64,000 nucleotides of DNA from Flammeovirgaceae bacterium (GCA_013204595.1 JABMNK010000054.1:1-64000), one strand, 5' to 3'; positions 18,754 through 29,234 are shown, counted from the stretch's first letter. The notes: generated by a model from the sequence alone, not told the origin. Translations and numbers: made by a program.

Positions 18754-20061
18754 TTAAAAGTCCCACCCGGGCTCATAGTCTCTTTGCCATGATTTCATGG
18801 CTTCTTTATCATGTACCACTCCCGTCTCCGTATTGATCTCCAATGGCCTGTTCAAGTCCTGGGCCATATTGGCATAATGACACATTAAATTGGTATTACT
18901 TGCGTTACCTATTGGGGCATTGAGTGGTGTGTCTATCCTGATGGCGTCAAGTAAATTTTTCATATGGAAAACGTCTAGCGCTCCTGCACCAACCAAATCA
19001 GTAGTTGCTGAGGGCGATTTTTCTGCTATGTCGAAAACTTTTTTACCACTCAAATCATATCGTATATAGCCATTTCGATCTAACAAAACAGAACCTTCTG
19101 TACCATGAATGAGTGTCCCACGATCCCGCTCATTAGTAGTGAAATTGTTACAACTTTTGCCCTCCCAAGTGATGAGTTTTGAATCCTCATATTCATAATT
19201 GACCACTTGGGTGTCATAAAACTCCCAGTCATCTTTAAAGTGAAACCTACCTCCGCTAGATGATACTTTTTTGGGCAAGTCTACCCCTAAGGCCCATCGA
19301 GCAATGTCAATTTCATGGGTTCCATTATTGTGCACTTCACCGGTCCCCCAATGTTTGAACCAATGCCAGTTATAATGCACAAAATTATCTTTATACATCT
19401 TTCTTGGCGCAGGGCCTTGCCAAAGGTCCCAATCTAGCCAGTCAGGAATTTCGACTACTTTTCCACTGCCTATTCCCGTTCTCTTGTTTGAATACCATGC
19501 TTTAGCGAAATACGGAATACCAATAATACCTGAACGAATTTCTTGAATGGCCAACTGGCTGGTGGGCGCCGATCTCTGCTGGGTGCCGATTTGCAGCAAC
19601 CTACCTGTTTCCATTTGGACTTCTATTAATTTTTTCACTTCAGCCGCATTTTGTGCAGCTGGCTTTTCAAGATAGACATGTCTTCCCGCTTTCATAGCCA
19701 TGATTCCCATAGGGGCATGCCAATGATCTGGGGAAGCGATGGCAACAACATCTAAATCGGTCTTTTCAAGTAATCTCCGATAATCCTTGATCCCTTGAGG
19801 GGCTGTCCCTGTAAGCTTATTGACTTCATTGATGGCATTGCTCATTGCCCGACTGTCTACATCACAGATGTAACGAATTACCGTATTTTGATTGGCTAAC
19901 GTTGATTTTAATAGGGCCATACCTCTTCCATTTACACCCGTTATCGCAAGGTTAATTCTATCATTGGCACCCATGATTTTGGCATAACTTTTGGCACTGA
20001 ACGATAGTGCCGCAGATCCCATTGCCACTTTTTTAATGAAATTTCTTCTGCTCTTTTTCAT
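18754..20061 (-). CDS. Gfo/Idh/MocA family oxidoreductase with Tat-like signal
   Basis: Start reassigned to MKKSRRNFIKKVAMGSAALSF; NLAITGVNGRGMALLKS, DVVAIASPDHWHAPMGIMAMKAGRHVYLEKPAAQNAAE. Confidence 0.88.
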   Translation of the reverse strand: MKKSRRNFIKKVAMGSAALSFSAKSYAKIMGANDRINLAITGVNGRGMALLKSTLANQNTVIRYICDVDSRAMSNAINEVNKLTGTAPQGIKDYRRLLEKTDLDVVAIASPDHWHAPMGIMAMKAGRHVYLEKPAAQNAAEVKKLIEVQMETGRLLQIGTQQRSAPTSQLAIQEIRSGIIGIPYFAKAWYSNKRTGIGSGKVVEIPDWLDWDLWQGPAPRKMYKDNFVHYNWHWFKHWGTGEVHNNGTHEIDIARWALGVDLPKKVSSSGGRFHFKDDWEFYDTQVVNYEYEDSKLITWEGKSCNNFTTNERDRGTLIHGTEGSVLLDRNGYIRYDLSGKKVFDIAEKSPSATTDLVGAGALDVFHMKNLLDAIRIDTPLNAPIGNASNTNLMCHYANMAQDLNRPLEINTETGVVHDKEAMKSWQRDYEPGWDF

Positions 20062-20072
20062 AACATTGAATA

Positions 20073-21455
20073 TTAAAATTCCCTGATTTTGACGCTTCGA
20101 TAACTCACCGTATTTCCATGATCCTGAAGCAGGATATGACCTTCCTCCCACATACCGAAATTAGGCCAAATGCGATACTTACTATGCGCGACTAAGGCCT
20201 TAAATAATGGACTATAGCGATCATATTCAACCACTTTCTCACCATTTAGCCAATGAGAAACCTGACCCTTTTTGGAAATGATTCTTATTTGATTCCACTG
20301 ATCGATACCTTTAAATTGCTTTTCACGTCCCGGCACCGAGAGATTTTCAGCAGGGATCAAATCATATAATGAACCCAAGGTTCTGTTTCCACCAACCCCC
20401 AATTTGGCATCAGGATGTGCTGCATCATCTAGTATTTGAAATTCACAGCCAATCGCTGATCCTGATCCTTTGTTTATTTCCGGTTGTACAAAATACTTGA
20501 TGCCACTGTTGGCCCCTTTGGTGATTTTAAATTCCAATTCTAATTCAAAATCCTGATATTTATCAATGGTAATAATATCTCCGGCGCCTTCAGCTTCCCC
20601 ACCCTCTGACCCATTTATGGTCAACGTACCTTGGTCTATTTGCCATCCATAATCCGGGAAATGATCCAACTTAGCACCTCGCCATCCCTCTGATGAATGG
20701 CCATCCCACAATAGTCTCCAGCCTTTTCTAAGTTCATTTTGAGTGAGTTGATTAATTAAAAAACTCACTTCTTTAACGTCGGGATCAGGCGTCCACTTTA
20801 ATGCCTCCAAGTTATCTGTAGCAATCCGAATATTCTTCCATCTTACCTGCTTATTAACTTGTTCGTCAGCATAAACACTATGTACTTGGAGTGCGATGAA
20901 TCCGAAAGTGGTCAGCTCATCTACCAATTTGGTTGTCATCACCTGGTTGACCCAAACCTTAATTTCATTTCCAATGGCTTCAATGTGATAATGGTTCCAA
21001 CCTCCTGGCACAAAAGCTGAACTACCTTTTTCATTTAGCGATAACGGATACATCCAGCCTCTTCTAGCTTCATCATATAACCCCCCACTAAAAGCACGCG
21101 CCGATGGATCTATTTCAACCTGATATCCATGAACCCTTCCATTTTGGAAATTTTTATCACTCAAGCTTCTTATTTGAATCCCTGAATTGAGTTCATTGTC
21201 GACCTTGACCGCTACTTCGAGGATGAAATCCCCATAGCTTTTCTGGCTTATCAAAAAAGTGTTCGGTGTATTCCGCACACTTGTCCCTACAATCACACTA
21301 TCTCCCTCTAAGGTATAAGGCGCCACTCCATTTAGACGGGTCCAATTATCTAAATTTTCTCCATTGAATAAATATTCCCATTGGGGCTGAGCCGAGACTG
21401 TTAGAAAACTTATCAAAAGCCAACTACTTATGAACCATTTATATTTCATCTTCAT
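20073..21455 (-). CDS. Two tandem DUF1080 (3-keto-disaccharide hydrolase-like) domains
   Basis: EYLFNGENLDNWTRLNG...NSGIQIRS and WRLLWDGHSSEGWRGAK...ITKGANSGIKYFVQPE. Confidence 0.85.
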   Translation of the reverse strand: MKMKYKWFISSWLLISFLTVSAQPQWEYLFNGENLDNWTRLNGVAPYTLEGDSVIVGTSVRNTPNTFLISQKSYGDFILEVAVKVDNELNSGIQIRSLSDKNFQNGRVHGYQVEIDPSARAFSGGLYDEARRGWMYPLSLNEKGSSAFVPGGWNHYHIEAIGNEIKVWVNQVMTTKLVDELTTFGFIALQVHSVYADEQVNKQVRWKNIRIATDNLEALKWTPDPDVKEVSFLINQLTQNELRKGWRLLWDGHSSEGWRGAKLDHFPDYGWQIDQGTLTINGSEGGEAEGAGDIITIDKYQDFELELEFKITKGANSGIKYFVQPEINKGSGSAIGCEFQILDDAAHPDAKLGVGGNRTLGSLYDLIPAENLSVPGREKQFKGIDQWNQIRIISKKGQVSHWLNGEKVVEYDRYSPLFKALVAHSKYRIWPNFGMWEEGHILLQDHGNTVSYRSVKIREF

Positions 21456-21516
21456 GGGGTTTGTGTTCTAGTTATCAATATAAGAAAAATTAATTATTTG
21501 AAGGTCATCATCACCC

Positions 21517-22479
21517 TCAAATTGCTGCATTTAGTAATCGATCAATAACGCTCATATTTGCAAGGGCATCCGTCAAGGGAGTTAATCTCCCATTGGTCCT
21601 AATGGCTTCTGAAAAGGCATCCCCTTGTAGCGTATAGGCGTTAGCTTTTTCAAATGTGATCGCCTCCATTTGCTCTCCCTGAAAAACCTTGACCTCGGTC
21701 TCTAATCCCGGGGGTCCGAATGGATCCAAAATAGCTATTCTTCCTTTTGTACCATAGATCTGAACGCATTGATAGCGATCCATTTGGGTACCGCAAGTGA
21801 AGGTAGCAGAACCTTTTTCAAACCTCAGTATCCCTGAAGCGACGCGATCGACATTAAACTGAGGATCAAATTCCATCAAACCTCTCACCCTTATGGGTTC
21901 TTCACTAAACAATAATCTCGCTAAGGAAATTGCATAGCAACCTACATCTAACAACCCACCACCACCAAAGGCCACCTGATTACGGACGTTTCTAGGATCT
22001 CTCTGGTCATAGGAAAAATGGGTATGCATCGTTACCATATCACCAATGACCCCTTCCTTGAGCAACTGCTGTACCTTAAGCCATTGAGGATGATGCTTAT
22101 ACGCAAAAGCTTCTGCTACTTTTAATTCAGGGTATTTTTTAATTTCTTCTGATAGAAAAGCAGCTTCCTGCAAATTCATACTTATGGGTTTTTCACAAAG
22201 CACATGCTTCCCTGCAGCCAAACTTTTAATGATCCAAGGTACATGCAAATGATTTGGCAGCGGTACGTACACGGCCTCAATTTGTGGGTCTTCTAGTAAG
22301 TCTTCATAACTCCCATAGGCTTTAGGAATACGCAAGGATTCAGCTGCCTTTCTTGCTTGATCCAAACTACGAGAAGCAATGGCATCAATACTACAAAATG
22401 CCCCTGATTGCATGGCAGGGATAACTTTTTTGAGGGCTATATTGGCGGTACCCAATACGCCCCAGCTCACTTTTTTCAT
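21517..22479 (-). CDS. Gfo/Idh/MocA family oxidoreductase
   Basis: VSWGVLGTANIALKKVIPAM, AVYVPLPNHLHVPWIIKSLAAGKHVLCEKPISMN. Confidence 0.9.
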   Translation of the reverse strand: MKKVSWGVLGTANIALKKVIPAMQSGAFCSIDAIASRSLDQARKAAESLRIPKAYGSYEDLLEDPQIEAVYVPLPNHLHVPWIIKSLAAGKHVLCEKPISMNLQEAAFLSEEIKKYPELKVAEAFAYKHHPQWLKVQQLLKEGVIGDMVTMHTHFSYDQRDPRNVRNQVAFGGGGLLDVGCYAISLARLLFSEEPIRVRGLMEFDPQFNVDRVASGILRFEKGSATFTCGTQMDRYQCVQIYGTKGRIAILDPFGPPGLETEVKVFQGEQMEAITFEKANAYTLQGDAFSEAIRTNGRLTPLTDALANMSVIDRLLNAAI

Positions 22480-22528
22480 CTTCTAATGGAAATAATTAAT
22501 GGCGACATCGAATAGTCATCAGCGAAAA

Positions 22529-23956
22529 TCAAAACCACTTGATAGTTAAATTAATCAAGGTCTGCTTGAAATTATTGTAGGGAGGCATCAAAAGCTCAAT
22601 GGCACCAGGTATGTGTTGTCTATATATACTACGCTCATTTGAAAACGCCATGAATCCATGTTTTCCATGGGAACTCCCAATACCACTATTATTGACTCCA
22701 CCAAAAGGCAACTCATGATTGAAAAAATGCAAATCGTTGCTATTGATACACACGCCTCCCGAATTCGTATTATTCAAAATATATCGGATATTTTTTTGAC
22801 TTTTACTATAAATATACAATGCCAATGGTTTTTCCTTATCATTGATAACCTCCAAAACCTCGTCAATATGATCATAAACCCGAATAGGCAAGATTGGACC
22901 AAAAATCTCTTGTTGCATCAAATCTGAATCCATTGGTACGTCTTTCATTAAAGTAGGTGCTAGGCTACGAGTATCCGCATCTGATTCTCCACCATGCACA
23001 ATTTCCGCCCCCTTGTCCACTGCATTTTTTAAATAATCCATCAACCGGTTGAAATGCTTGATATTGACGATTTTGGTATAATCCTTTGAATCCGAAGAAT
23101 TTAAACCAAAAAATTTCTCTAAAGTTTGCTTTGCCGCAACGATAAACTCGTCGACTTTACTCCGATGCACATTCACATAATCTGGAGCAATGCAGATTTG
23201 TCCTGCATTGAGAAACTTTCCCCATATGATTCTTTTGGCAGCTGTCTCAATATCGGCTGTTTCATCTACCACCGTAGGGGATTTTCCACCCAATTCTAAG
23301 GTAACAGAAGCTAAATGTACAGCCGCCGCACGCATCACTATTTTGCCGATTTCAGGAGCTCCAGTAAAAAATATATGATTAAAGGGAAGTTTCAATAAGG
23401 CAGTGCTTTCGTCAATACCTCCCTCAATAACTGCTATTTCTTGTTCATCAAACAGCTCATTAATCATTTTTTTCATAAGAGCTGAAGTCCTTTCAGTATG
23501 CTCTGAAGGCTTTAAAATAACCGTGTTTCCCGCTGCTATTGCCGAAATTAACGGACAAAAACTAAGATTAATTGGAAAATTCCATGGGGAAATGATCAGG
23601 ACATTCCCTTTTGGCTCGTACTTAATTTTGGAGGAAGATCCAAAGAAAGCCAATTTGGTATTTACCGGTTTGTCTAGCATCCAATCACCCAAATTTCGTA
23701 AAGCATATTTGATCTCTCCGGTTACTGGATAAATTTCGGTAAGATCCACTTCCGCCGCACTTTTGCCGAAATCTTCCAACAAGGCTTGGCGAATCTCGTT
23801 TCGATAAGTCACCTCCACGGCGTGTAGTAACTTCCGTAGCTTTGCTTTTCTTTGTTTGGTGGTCGATTGCGCAATTCCCTTTTTAAAGTTTTGCTGACGG
23901 TGAAAAATTGACGCCATATCCAATGGCAAAATCGATGTCTGCTGAGTACTACTCAT
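22529..23956 (-). CDS. Aldehyde dehydrogenase (class 3-like)
   Basis: NVLIISPWNFPINLSFCPLISAIAAGNTVILKPSEHTERTSA, TLELGGKSPTVVDE, GKFLNAGQICIAPDYV, HELPFGGVNNSGIGSSHGKHGFMAFSNERS. Confidence 0.92.
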   Translation of the reverse strand: MSSTQQTSILPLDMASIFHRQQNFKKGIAQSTTKQRKAKLRKLLHAVEVTYRNEIRQALLEDFGKSAAEVDLTEIYPVTGEIKYALRNLGDWMLDKPVNTKLAFFGSSSKIKYEPKGNVLIISPWNFPINLSFCPLISAIAAGNTVILKPSEHTERTSALMKKMINELFDEQEIAVIEGGIDESTALLKLPFNHIFFTGAPEIGKIVMRAAAVHLASVTLELGGKSPTVVDETADIETAAKRIIWGKFLNAGQICIAPDYVNVHRSKVDEFIVAAKQTLEKFFGLNSSDSKDYTKIVNIKHFNRLMDYLKNAVDKGAEIVHGGESDADTRSLAPTLMKDVPMDSDLMQQEIFGPILPIRVYDHIDEVLEVINDKEKPLALYIYSKSQKNIRYILNNTNSGGVCINSNDLHFFNHELPFGGVNNSGIGSSHGKHGFMAFSNERSIYRQHIPGAIELLMPPYNNFKQTLINLTIKWF

Positions 23957-24178
23957 ATCATTTGAATGAAGGGGGGGTTAAAATACCTTACTATGCTAAA
24001 GATAAGATTTTTTCTAGTCATGTTGCGACATCATAAACAGTTTCTGACGAACGGGGCTACATAGGTTTGAAAAGCTAAAATTCAAGACATGAAAGCCTTA
24101 ATCCTTTCAATAAGTCTTCACTATTGACGTCTGAATAGTAAGTTTTAATTGCTGCTTTACTGATATCAGACCGATTGT

Positions 24179-25441
24179 CTAGGCACTTAATTGCTTGATA
24201 GCCTCAACGAAAGTATCCAATTCGGAAGTAGTCGTATATACATTAGGGGTAATTCTCAGACCACGAACGCCAGGAGAATCAATAGCTACTGTCCAGATTT
24301 TAAACTCATCTAATAATCTTTTGGCAAATTCATTCGGAGGGATCTGCGCAATACCTACATTTCCAATAGCACAATGCCGATAGGATTCTACGGGTGTATT
24401 GACTTCCACACGGGGCAAATCTCTCACTTGGGTTGTCCAATACCTTTGCAAAAAGCGTAATCGAGCTTCTTTTCTCGCCCCTCCTATCTTTTGATGGTAA
24501 TTAATGGCATTGACAATGGCTAAATCTGTGTGCGCTGGGTGGGTACCTATATGATTCAATCGTAAAATATCATTTGGGTCCATCTCTCCTTCGGCGAAAA
24601 TAGGCCAAACAGTTGAGACCTTACCTTTTTTTACGAACAAAAAACCAGCACCAAGTGGTACACTAAGCCATTTATGCAAACTGGTCGCATAGTAATCACA
24701 ATTCAATTCATTGATAGAAAATTGAAAATGCCCAAAGGCATGAGCCCCATCAACCATTACTAGTACGCCCAATTCATGAGCCATGTCGCAAATTTTACGC
24801 ACCGGAAGTATCTGCCCCGTGATGTTAACCATGTGACAAACCATTAATAGTTTGGTCTTTGGGGTAATGGCAGATCTGTATAGATTTACAATTTCATCAT
24901 CGTCATTGGGATGATTGGGTATGGATAACTCCTTGCAAATAATGCCAAAACGCTTTTCCATCATTTTAAATTGATTCAACATGGCACCATAATCTTGCAT
25001 AGACATGATAGCTTCATCTCCTGGCATCCAATCTTGGCCCTGTATGATCATATCTAAAGACTCGGTAGTATTTCTTGTAATGACAAGCTCCTCTTGACTG
25101 CATCCAGCCATTTCGGCCAACAAGGAAGCATTGACTTTTTTATTTTCAAATTGAACCGTACGCATGTACCAAGAACCTTGGTAATTGATTTCTTTTAAAT
25201 GCTCGATATAAGCCGATTCAGTTGATTGCGGCATGACGCAGTAATAACCATTCTCTAGATTAATATAATCTGGCTTTAGGCGATAATCTTTTCTGATCTC
25301 CAACCAAAAAGACTCATCTTGTGCAACCTCTCTGTCCGATAAATGCCTCGAACCATCTATTAATGAGTTCAAATGATCAAAAGTCAACGGTACCGACAAT
25401 CCCATAATAGATGCTTTTTTTAAAAACTCACGTTTTTCCAT
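24179..25441 (-). CDS. Aminotransferase class V-fold PLP protein (isopenicillin-N-epimerase-like)
   Basis: ITRNTTESLDMIIQGQDW, GVLVMVDGAHAFGHFQFSINELNCDYYATSLHKWLSVPLGAGFLFV. Confidence 0.85.
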   Translation of the reverse strand: MEKREFLKKASIMGLSVPLTFDHLNSLIDGSRHLSDREVAQDESFWLEIRKDYRLKPDYINLENGYYCVMPQSTESAYIEHLKEINYQGSWYMRTVQFENKKVNASLLAEMAGCSQEELVITRNTTESLDMIIQGQDWMPGDEAIMSMQDYGAMLNQFKMMEKRFGIICKELSIPNHPNDDDEIVNLYRSAITPKTKLLMVCHMVNITGQILPVRKICDMAHELGVLVMVDGAHAFGHFQFSINELNCDYYATSLHKWLSVPLGAGFLFVKKGKVSTVWPIFAEGEMDPNDILRLNHIGTHPAHTDLAIVNAINYHQKIGGARKEARLRFLQRYWTTQVRDLPRVEVNTPVESYRHCAIGNVGIAQIPPNEFAKRLLDEFKIWTVAIDSPGVRGLRITPNVYTTTSELDTFVEAIKQLSA

Positions 25442-25547
25442 ATACAGAATATACAGAATATTTTTTTATATTGACTGAACAATGTGATGATTGTGTCAAA
25501 GAAGGAGACCAACGGCTCTGCTTTGAAAATAGCCACCGTTGAAGATC

Positions 25548-25997
25548 TCAACTAGTCTTATGGTTTTTCTTAATAATTTCCTTGAAAACATCAGGTTCAG
25601 TAGATCCAATAAGCACGGTTTTTTTTCCCCTTTGGCGATGAGGCAAAGTTCAATAGCTTTGGGCTCGTTGTATGTGATAGAGCCCCCATCGGGGTCAAGC
25701 GAATACCTAAACCATAGTACCAAAGAACCCTAATTACTTTAATCGAGCACAGTTAATCAATATTTAGGTGAACCCACGATCCCAATGCAATGAATAAGTT
25801 GCAAGTCAGCGCCTCTAAGATAAATTTTAAGTTTAAAAAAAACAGCAGGATAGATGTTATAAGCGTCCCTAATATCAAAAAAAAAGTAAGGTAAGCGGCT
25901 TATCGCCCCACTGATTGATATACAAAAGGAATAAGAGTACTATGATGGGGAAAAAAACTGCAATCACTCACCCGCCTAGCTGTATTTTTATATCTAA
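25548..25997 (-). pseudogene. Degraded two-TM, PH-domain-like membrane protein
   Basis: Minus-strand fragments across changing frames: LGG*VIAVFFPIIVLLFLLYINQWGDKPLTLLFF / LILGTLITSILLFFLNLKFIL / LQLIHCIGIVGSPKY*LTVLD / IKVIRVLWYYGLGIRLTPMGAL / ITYNEPKAIELCLIAKGE / GKKTVLIGSTEPDVFKEIIKKNHKTS*. Confidence 0.65.
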
Positions 25998-26121
25998 TTT
26001 GTCAAGGGAAAACAACGCTCAATTTGTCCTGAAGTATGAACTCAGACCTTAATAGGCAAAACAAAAATAGAAACTGCTCCTTAATTATTTTAGTCTTCTA
26101 TAAGATGAAGATATAAGCCCT

Positions 26122-27240
26122 TTATTTTTCAATTTTCCAGAAAGTAATGCCTCCTGCTTGTTTGCCCACTTCTACGACGTCCACAAGTTGATTACGCTCA
26201 AGGCTTATGATATCTACAGAACCCGGTTGGCTCCCAATACCTTCTACCGAAACAAATGCATATTTGCTGTCTAAAGAAATCGCTATTCCGTGCGATACTG
26301 ATCTTGAATTCTTAATCACCGCAATTTCTTTGTGCGTGTCAAGATCCCATATACCAGTAGCACCATCGGCTTTATAGGTGACAACCATCTTATGACCATC
26401 CGGCGTAAGTTCCACATTGTAAGGTCCACTTCCTGTTTTGAAAATTTGAGCAACTGCCCACTTTTCAAGATCTATTTCTATTACCTTTCCATCACCATTG
26501 GCCGCCACATAAACCCGTTTTCCGTCTGGATGGGGAATGACCCACGTAGGTTTTAACTGGGAATGCTTCATCGTCTCAGGTATATCCATGGCCATTTCAT
26601 GGCCCATATCTGCATGACTGTCTGACATACTCATGGAAGTGTAGGCCTTCATGGAAGCATCTAGGTCTAATGTTCGCTTGACCTCCAGACTTAATACATC
26701 AATTTCAAAAAGTTCACCCGACATCATCGCCACAGAAAAATGACTAAGTCCGTCCGGACTGATCCTTGAGCCATGAGGCATGGAACCTGTCGTTATTTTC
26801 TTAAGTTCCTGCATTGATACAGGGTCTACTACTGAAACAGTACTCGGCACCATTTTTCCATGCAAATTGAAATTGACACAAAAAAGCAATCCATTGGCAC
26901 GACTGATTTGCATACTGGCGGGGAATATCCCCAATTCAGCAAAACCAACCAACTCATTGCCCTCCGTTTTGTATTTATAAACGCGTCCGTAAGGATTCCC
27001 ATGGGCCATGGTCACGTACCAATAAGCTCCAGTTGGGTCCACCGTCAGGCCATGTGGCCCTTCAATTTCTGTAATTTGGTACCCTACCGAAATGGTATGG
27101 ATAACTGAACCCCTTTTGCCGTCGAATTGAACAACGGCTACCTCATCCTCTGACTCTGCGGCTACATAAATAAAATAATTTTGTGCTTTTACAAAGAGTG
27201 GCAGCAACCACAGGTACATAAGAAGTGCTCTTCTACTCAT
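26122..27240 (-). CDS. YncE/YVTN-type beta-propeller protein with Met/His-rich insert
   Basis: YFIYVAAESEDEVAVVQFD, GKRVYVAANGDGKVIEIDLEKWAV, GPYNVELTPDGHKMVVTYK; insert MSMSDSHADMGHEMAMDIPETMKHS. Confidence 0.83.
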   Translation of the reverse strand: MSRRALLMYLWLLPLFVKAQNYFIYVAAESEDEVAVVQFDGKRGSVIHTISVGYQITEIEGPHGLTVDPTGAYWYVTMAHGNPYGRVYKYKTEGNELVGFAELGIFPASMQISRANGLLFCVNFNLHGKMVPSTVSVVDPVSMQELKKITTGSMPHGSRISPDGLSHFSVAMMSGELFEIDVLSLEVKRTLDLDASMKAYTSMSMSDSHADMGHEMAMDIPETMKHSQLKPTWVIPHPDGKRVYVAANGDGKVIEIDLEKWAVAQIFKTGSGPYNVELTPDGHKMVVTYKADGATGIWDLDTHKEIAVIKNSRSVSHGIAISLDSKYAFVSVEGIGSQPGSVDIISLERNQLVDVVEVGKQAGGITFWKIEK

Positions 27241-29234
27241 TTCTTATCAATCTTTATGTTTTCTGGTTGCTTAACCCCAACTTTCACAGACCATAGTCCA
27301 CTATTCCAATCCGTAAAAAAGACATGTCCTTTGTGTGGTTGAGGTCCCCACGTCATTGGTGCATTGGCAATCCGACCCTTTGGATCTGATGGTAGAAACC
27401 AAGCAATTTCACGCCCTTGTTTATATAAATCTCCCATTAAATCTCCCGAAATATCAACAACCCGAAGTCCCGCATTATAATTACCGACATAAAGCACATC
27501 ATCCTCCACCCACAAATTATGAGAACCGGCACCTGGGACTTCATATTTGGCCACTTCGACGGGATGTTGCAAATCCGTGAAATCTATAAAATGCAAAAAA
27601 CCTGCAGGAATAGTAGGACCATCTTCGGTATTCAAGCCATTTGGAAATGCCTCATCACCAGCTATTACATAAAATTTACCTGTTTTTTTATCCCAATAGG
27701 GAAAAGCAGCATGGTTCCAACCACTTGGGTAGGCATAATTGGTAATGACTTTCGGATTTGATGGGCTTCCACCCGCAATCCCATTTCCAACATCCACCAT
27801 CCAAACCCCATAAGACCAGTTGGAAGAATAAGCAATCCCATCTACCACCCATACATCATGTATCGAATGGCCTGGACGATCTATTTCAAAACTCCCTACT
27901 TTTTTGGGATTTTTTGGATCTTCAATACTAATGATGTCATAACGCTCCCCATTGCTAAGAGCATAAATATGGTTCTTATACACAAAAACATTGTGCACGC
28001 CTCCTGTTAAACCCTGATCAAAGGTGCTGATGATTTTTGTATCCCTAGGATTACTGACATCAATAATGACCAATCCATTTTTTCTATTGGAAGCTCCTTC
28101 ACGAGAAATCACGCAAATCCTGCCATCCTCAGAAACTTTGACATCGTTGACCGTACGGGCATCTACCGTGATGGTATCAATTGGAACCAAATTATCTGGG
28201 TCCGTGACATCCCAAAAATAAGCTTCTCCATTACCTCCCCAAGTACCTGTAACACAATAATCTCGGCCGTCTATTCCTTCCCAAACCCATAAATCTGAAG
28301 AATGAACGTTGCTCACAGCACCATGCCCCGTAAGTATTACTTTCTCTGTTACATTTCGAGGAATGATCTTTACCATTTTGGTGACGTTTAGCCCCCCAAA
28401 GGCTGCTGTGATGGTGTATTTCCCAGGTATGTCTGCCACAAACCTGCCATCATCCTGAATCATTCCTGAAGTAAATTCGGAAGGACTGGCCGATGTTCCA
28501 GTAAAGGAGTAGTTGAAATTTAATCCCTCAAGGGTATTTCCCTCGACATCCAATGCCCTTACATCAAAACAAATAACATCTCCCGTTCTGGCTTCGATCA
28601 CATCACTAGTAATGTTCAACTTGGATACTGGATTGACTTTGACAGCTAATTCGGCTTCTGCAACCATGACACCCGCTGTTACCTTAAGGGTAGTTTTTCC
28701 TTTTTGAAGGGCTGTGATATTTCCAAAGAGGTCTATGACTGCCACCTTTGAATTACTACTTGAAAAGTTAAAATCTGCATTTTGGACCTCGAATTGCTGA
28801 TCGTCTACTAACGATGCGTCCAAGGTAATGACCTGCCCTTCATATATTTCAGAAGGCAATTTGGACAAATTAATTTGAGCTACCTCAGCGTTTTCTATGA
28901 TTACAGGGAGTTCTAATCTCGCATAATCATCCTGACCTTCCAGGCGACCAATGATTACCAACATACCTGTGCCTGGAGCCAGGCTATTAATAAGTCCATC
29001 GGAATCTATTTTGAAAATTTTAGACGGCCTAGGATAGAAATTAAAAGATGCTTGATCCACCTCTTTATTGGATTGATCAAGCATCTTGACATTGACTTTA
29101 AATTGATCACCTACGGGCAGGGAAATTTCCTCTACCTCGCTTATCAGATGGTATTTTTGGGCATTACTTATCAAAGATATCCCTAAGATCAAGGTTAACA
29201 GACCTATTTTTTTAGTCCAATTTGATTGCGTCAT
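27237..29234 (-). CDS. Ig-like (Big2-type) plus LVIVD-repeat secreted protein
   Basis: N-terminal Big2-like repeats (DSDGLINSLAPGTGMLVI, DLFGNITALQKGKTTLKVTA), C-terminal LVIVD-type repeats; 4-nt overlap with the next gene. Confidence 0.83.
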   Translation of the reverse strand: MTQSNWTKKIGLLTLILGISLISNAQKYHLISEVEEISLPVGDQFKVNVKMLDQSNKEVDQASFNFYPRPSKIFKIDSDGLINSLAPGTGMLVIIGRLEGQDDYARLELPVIIENAEVAQINLSKLPSEIYEGQVITLDASLVDDQQFEVQNADFNFSSSNSKVAVIDLFGNITALQKGKTTLKVTAGVMVAEAELAVKVNPVSKLNITSDVIEARTGDVICFDVRALDVEGNTLEGLNFNYSFTGTSASPSEFTSGMIQDDGRFVADIPGKYTITAAFGGLNVTKMVKIIPRNVTEKVILTGHGAVSNVHSSDLWVWEGIDGRDYCVTGTWGGNGEAYFWDVTDPDNLVPIDTITVDARTVNDVKVSEDGRICVISREGASNRKNGLVIIDVSNPRDTKIISTFDQGLTGGVHNVFVYKNHIYALSNGERYDIISIEDPKNPKKVGSFEIDRPGHSIHDVWVVDGIAYSSNWSYGVWMVDVGNGIAGGSPSNPKVITNYAYPSGWNHAAFPYWDKKTGKFYVIAGDEAFPNGLNTEDGPTIPAGFLHFIDFTDLQHPVEVAKYEVPGAGSHNLWVEDDVLYVGNYNAGLRVVDISGDLMGDLYKQGREIAWFLPSDPKGRIANAPMTWGPQPHKGHVFFTDWNSGLWSVKVGVKQPENIKIDKK

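Noticed and set aside
25496-25723. 75-aa ORF as an intact small gene
   Set aside because: It matches only the middle section of the pattern in its own frame; the flanking conserved pieces are in the other two frames, so it is better read as part of a pseudogene.
25548-25997. Programmed frameshifting or stop-codon recoding to express the PH-like protein
   Set aside because: Too many separate frame changes plus in-frame stops; decay or sequencing error at homopolymers is simpler.
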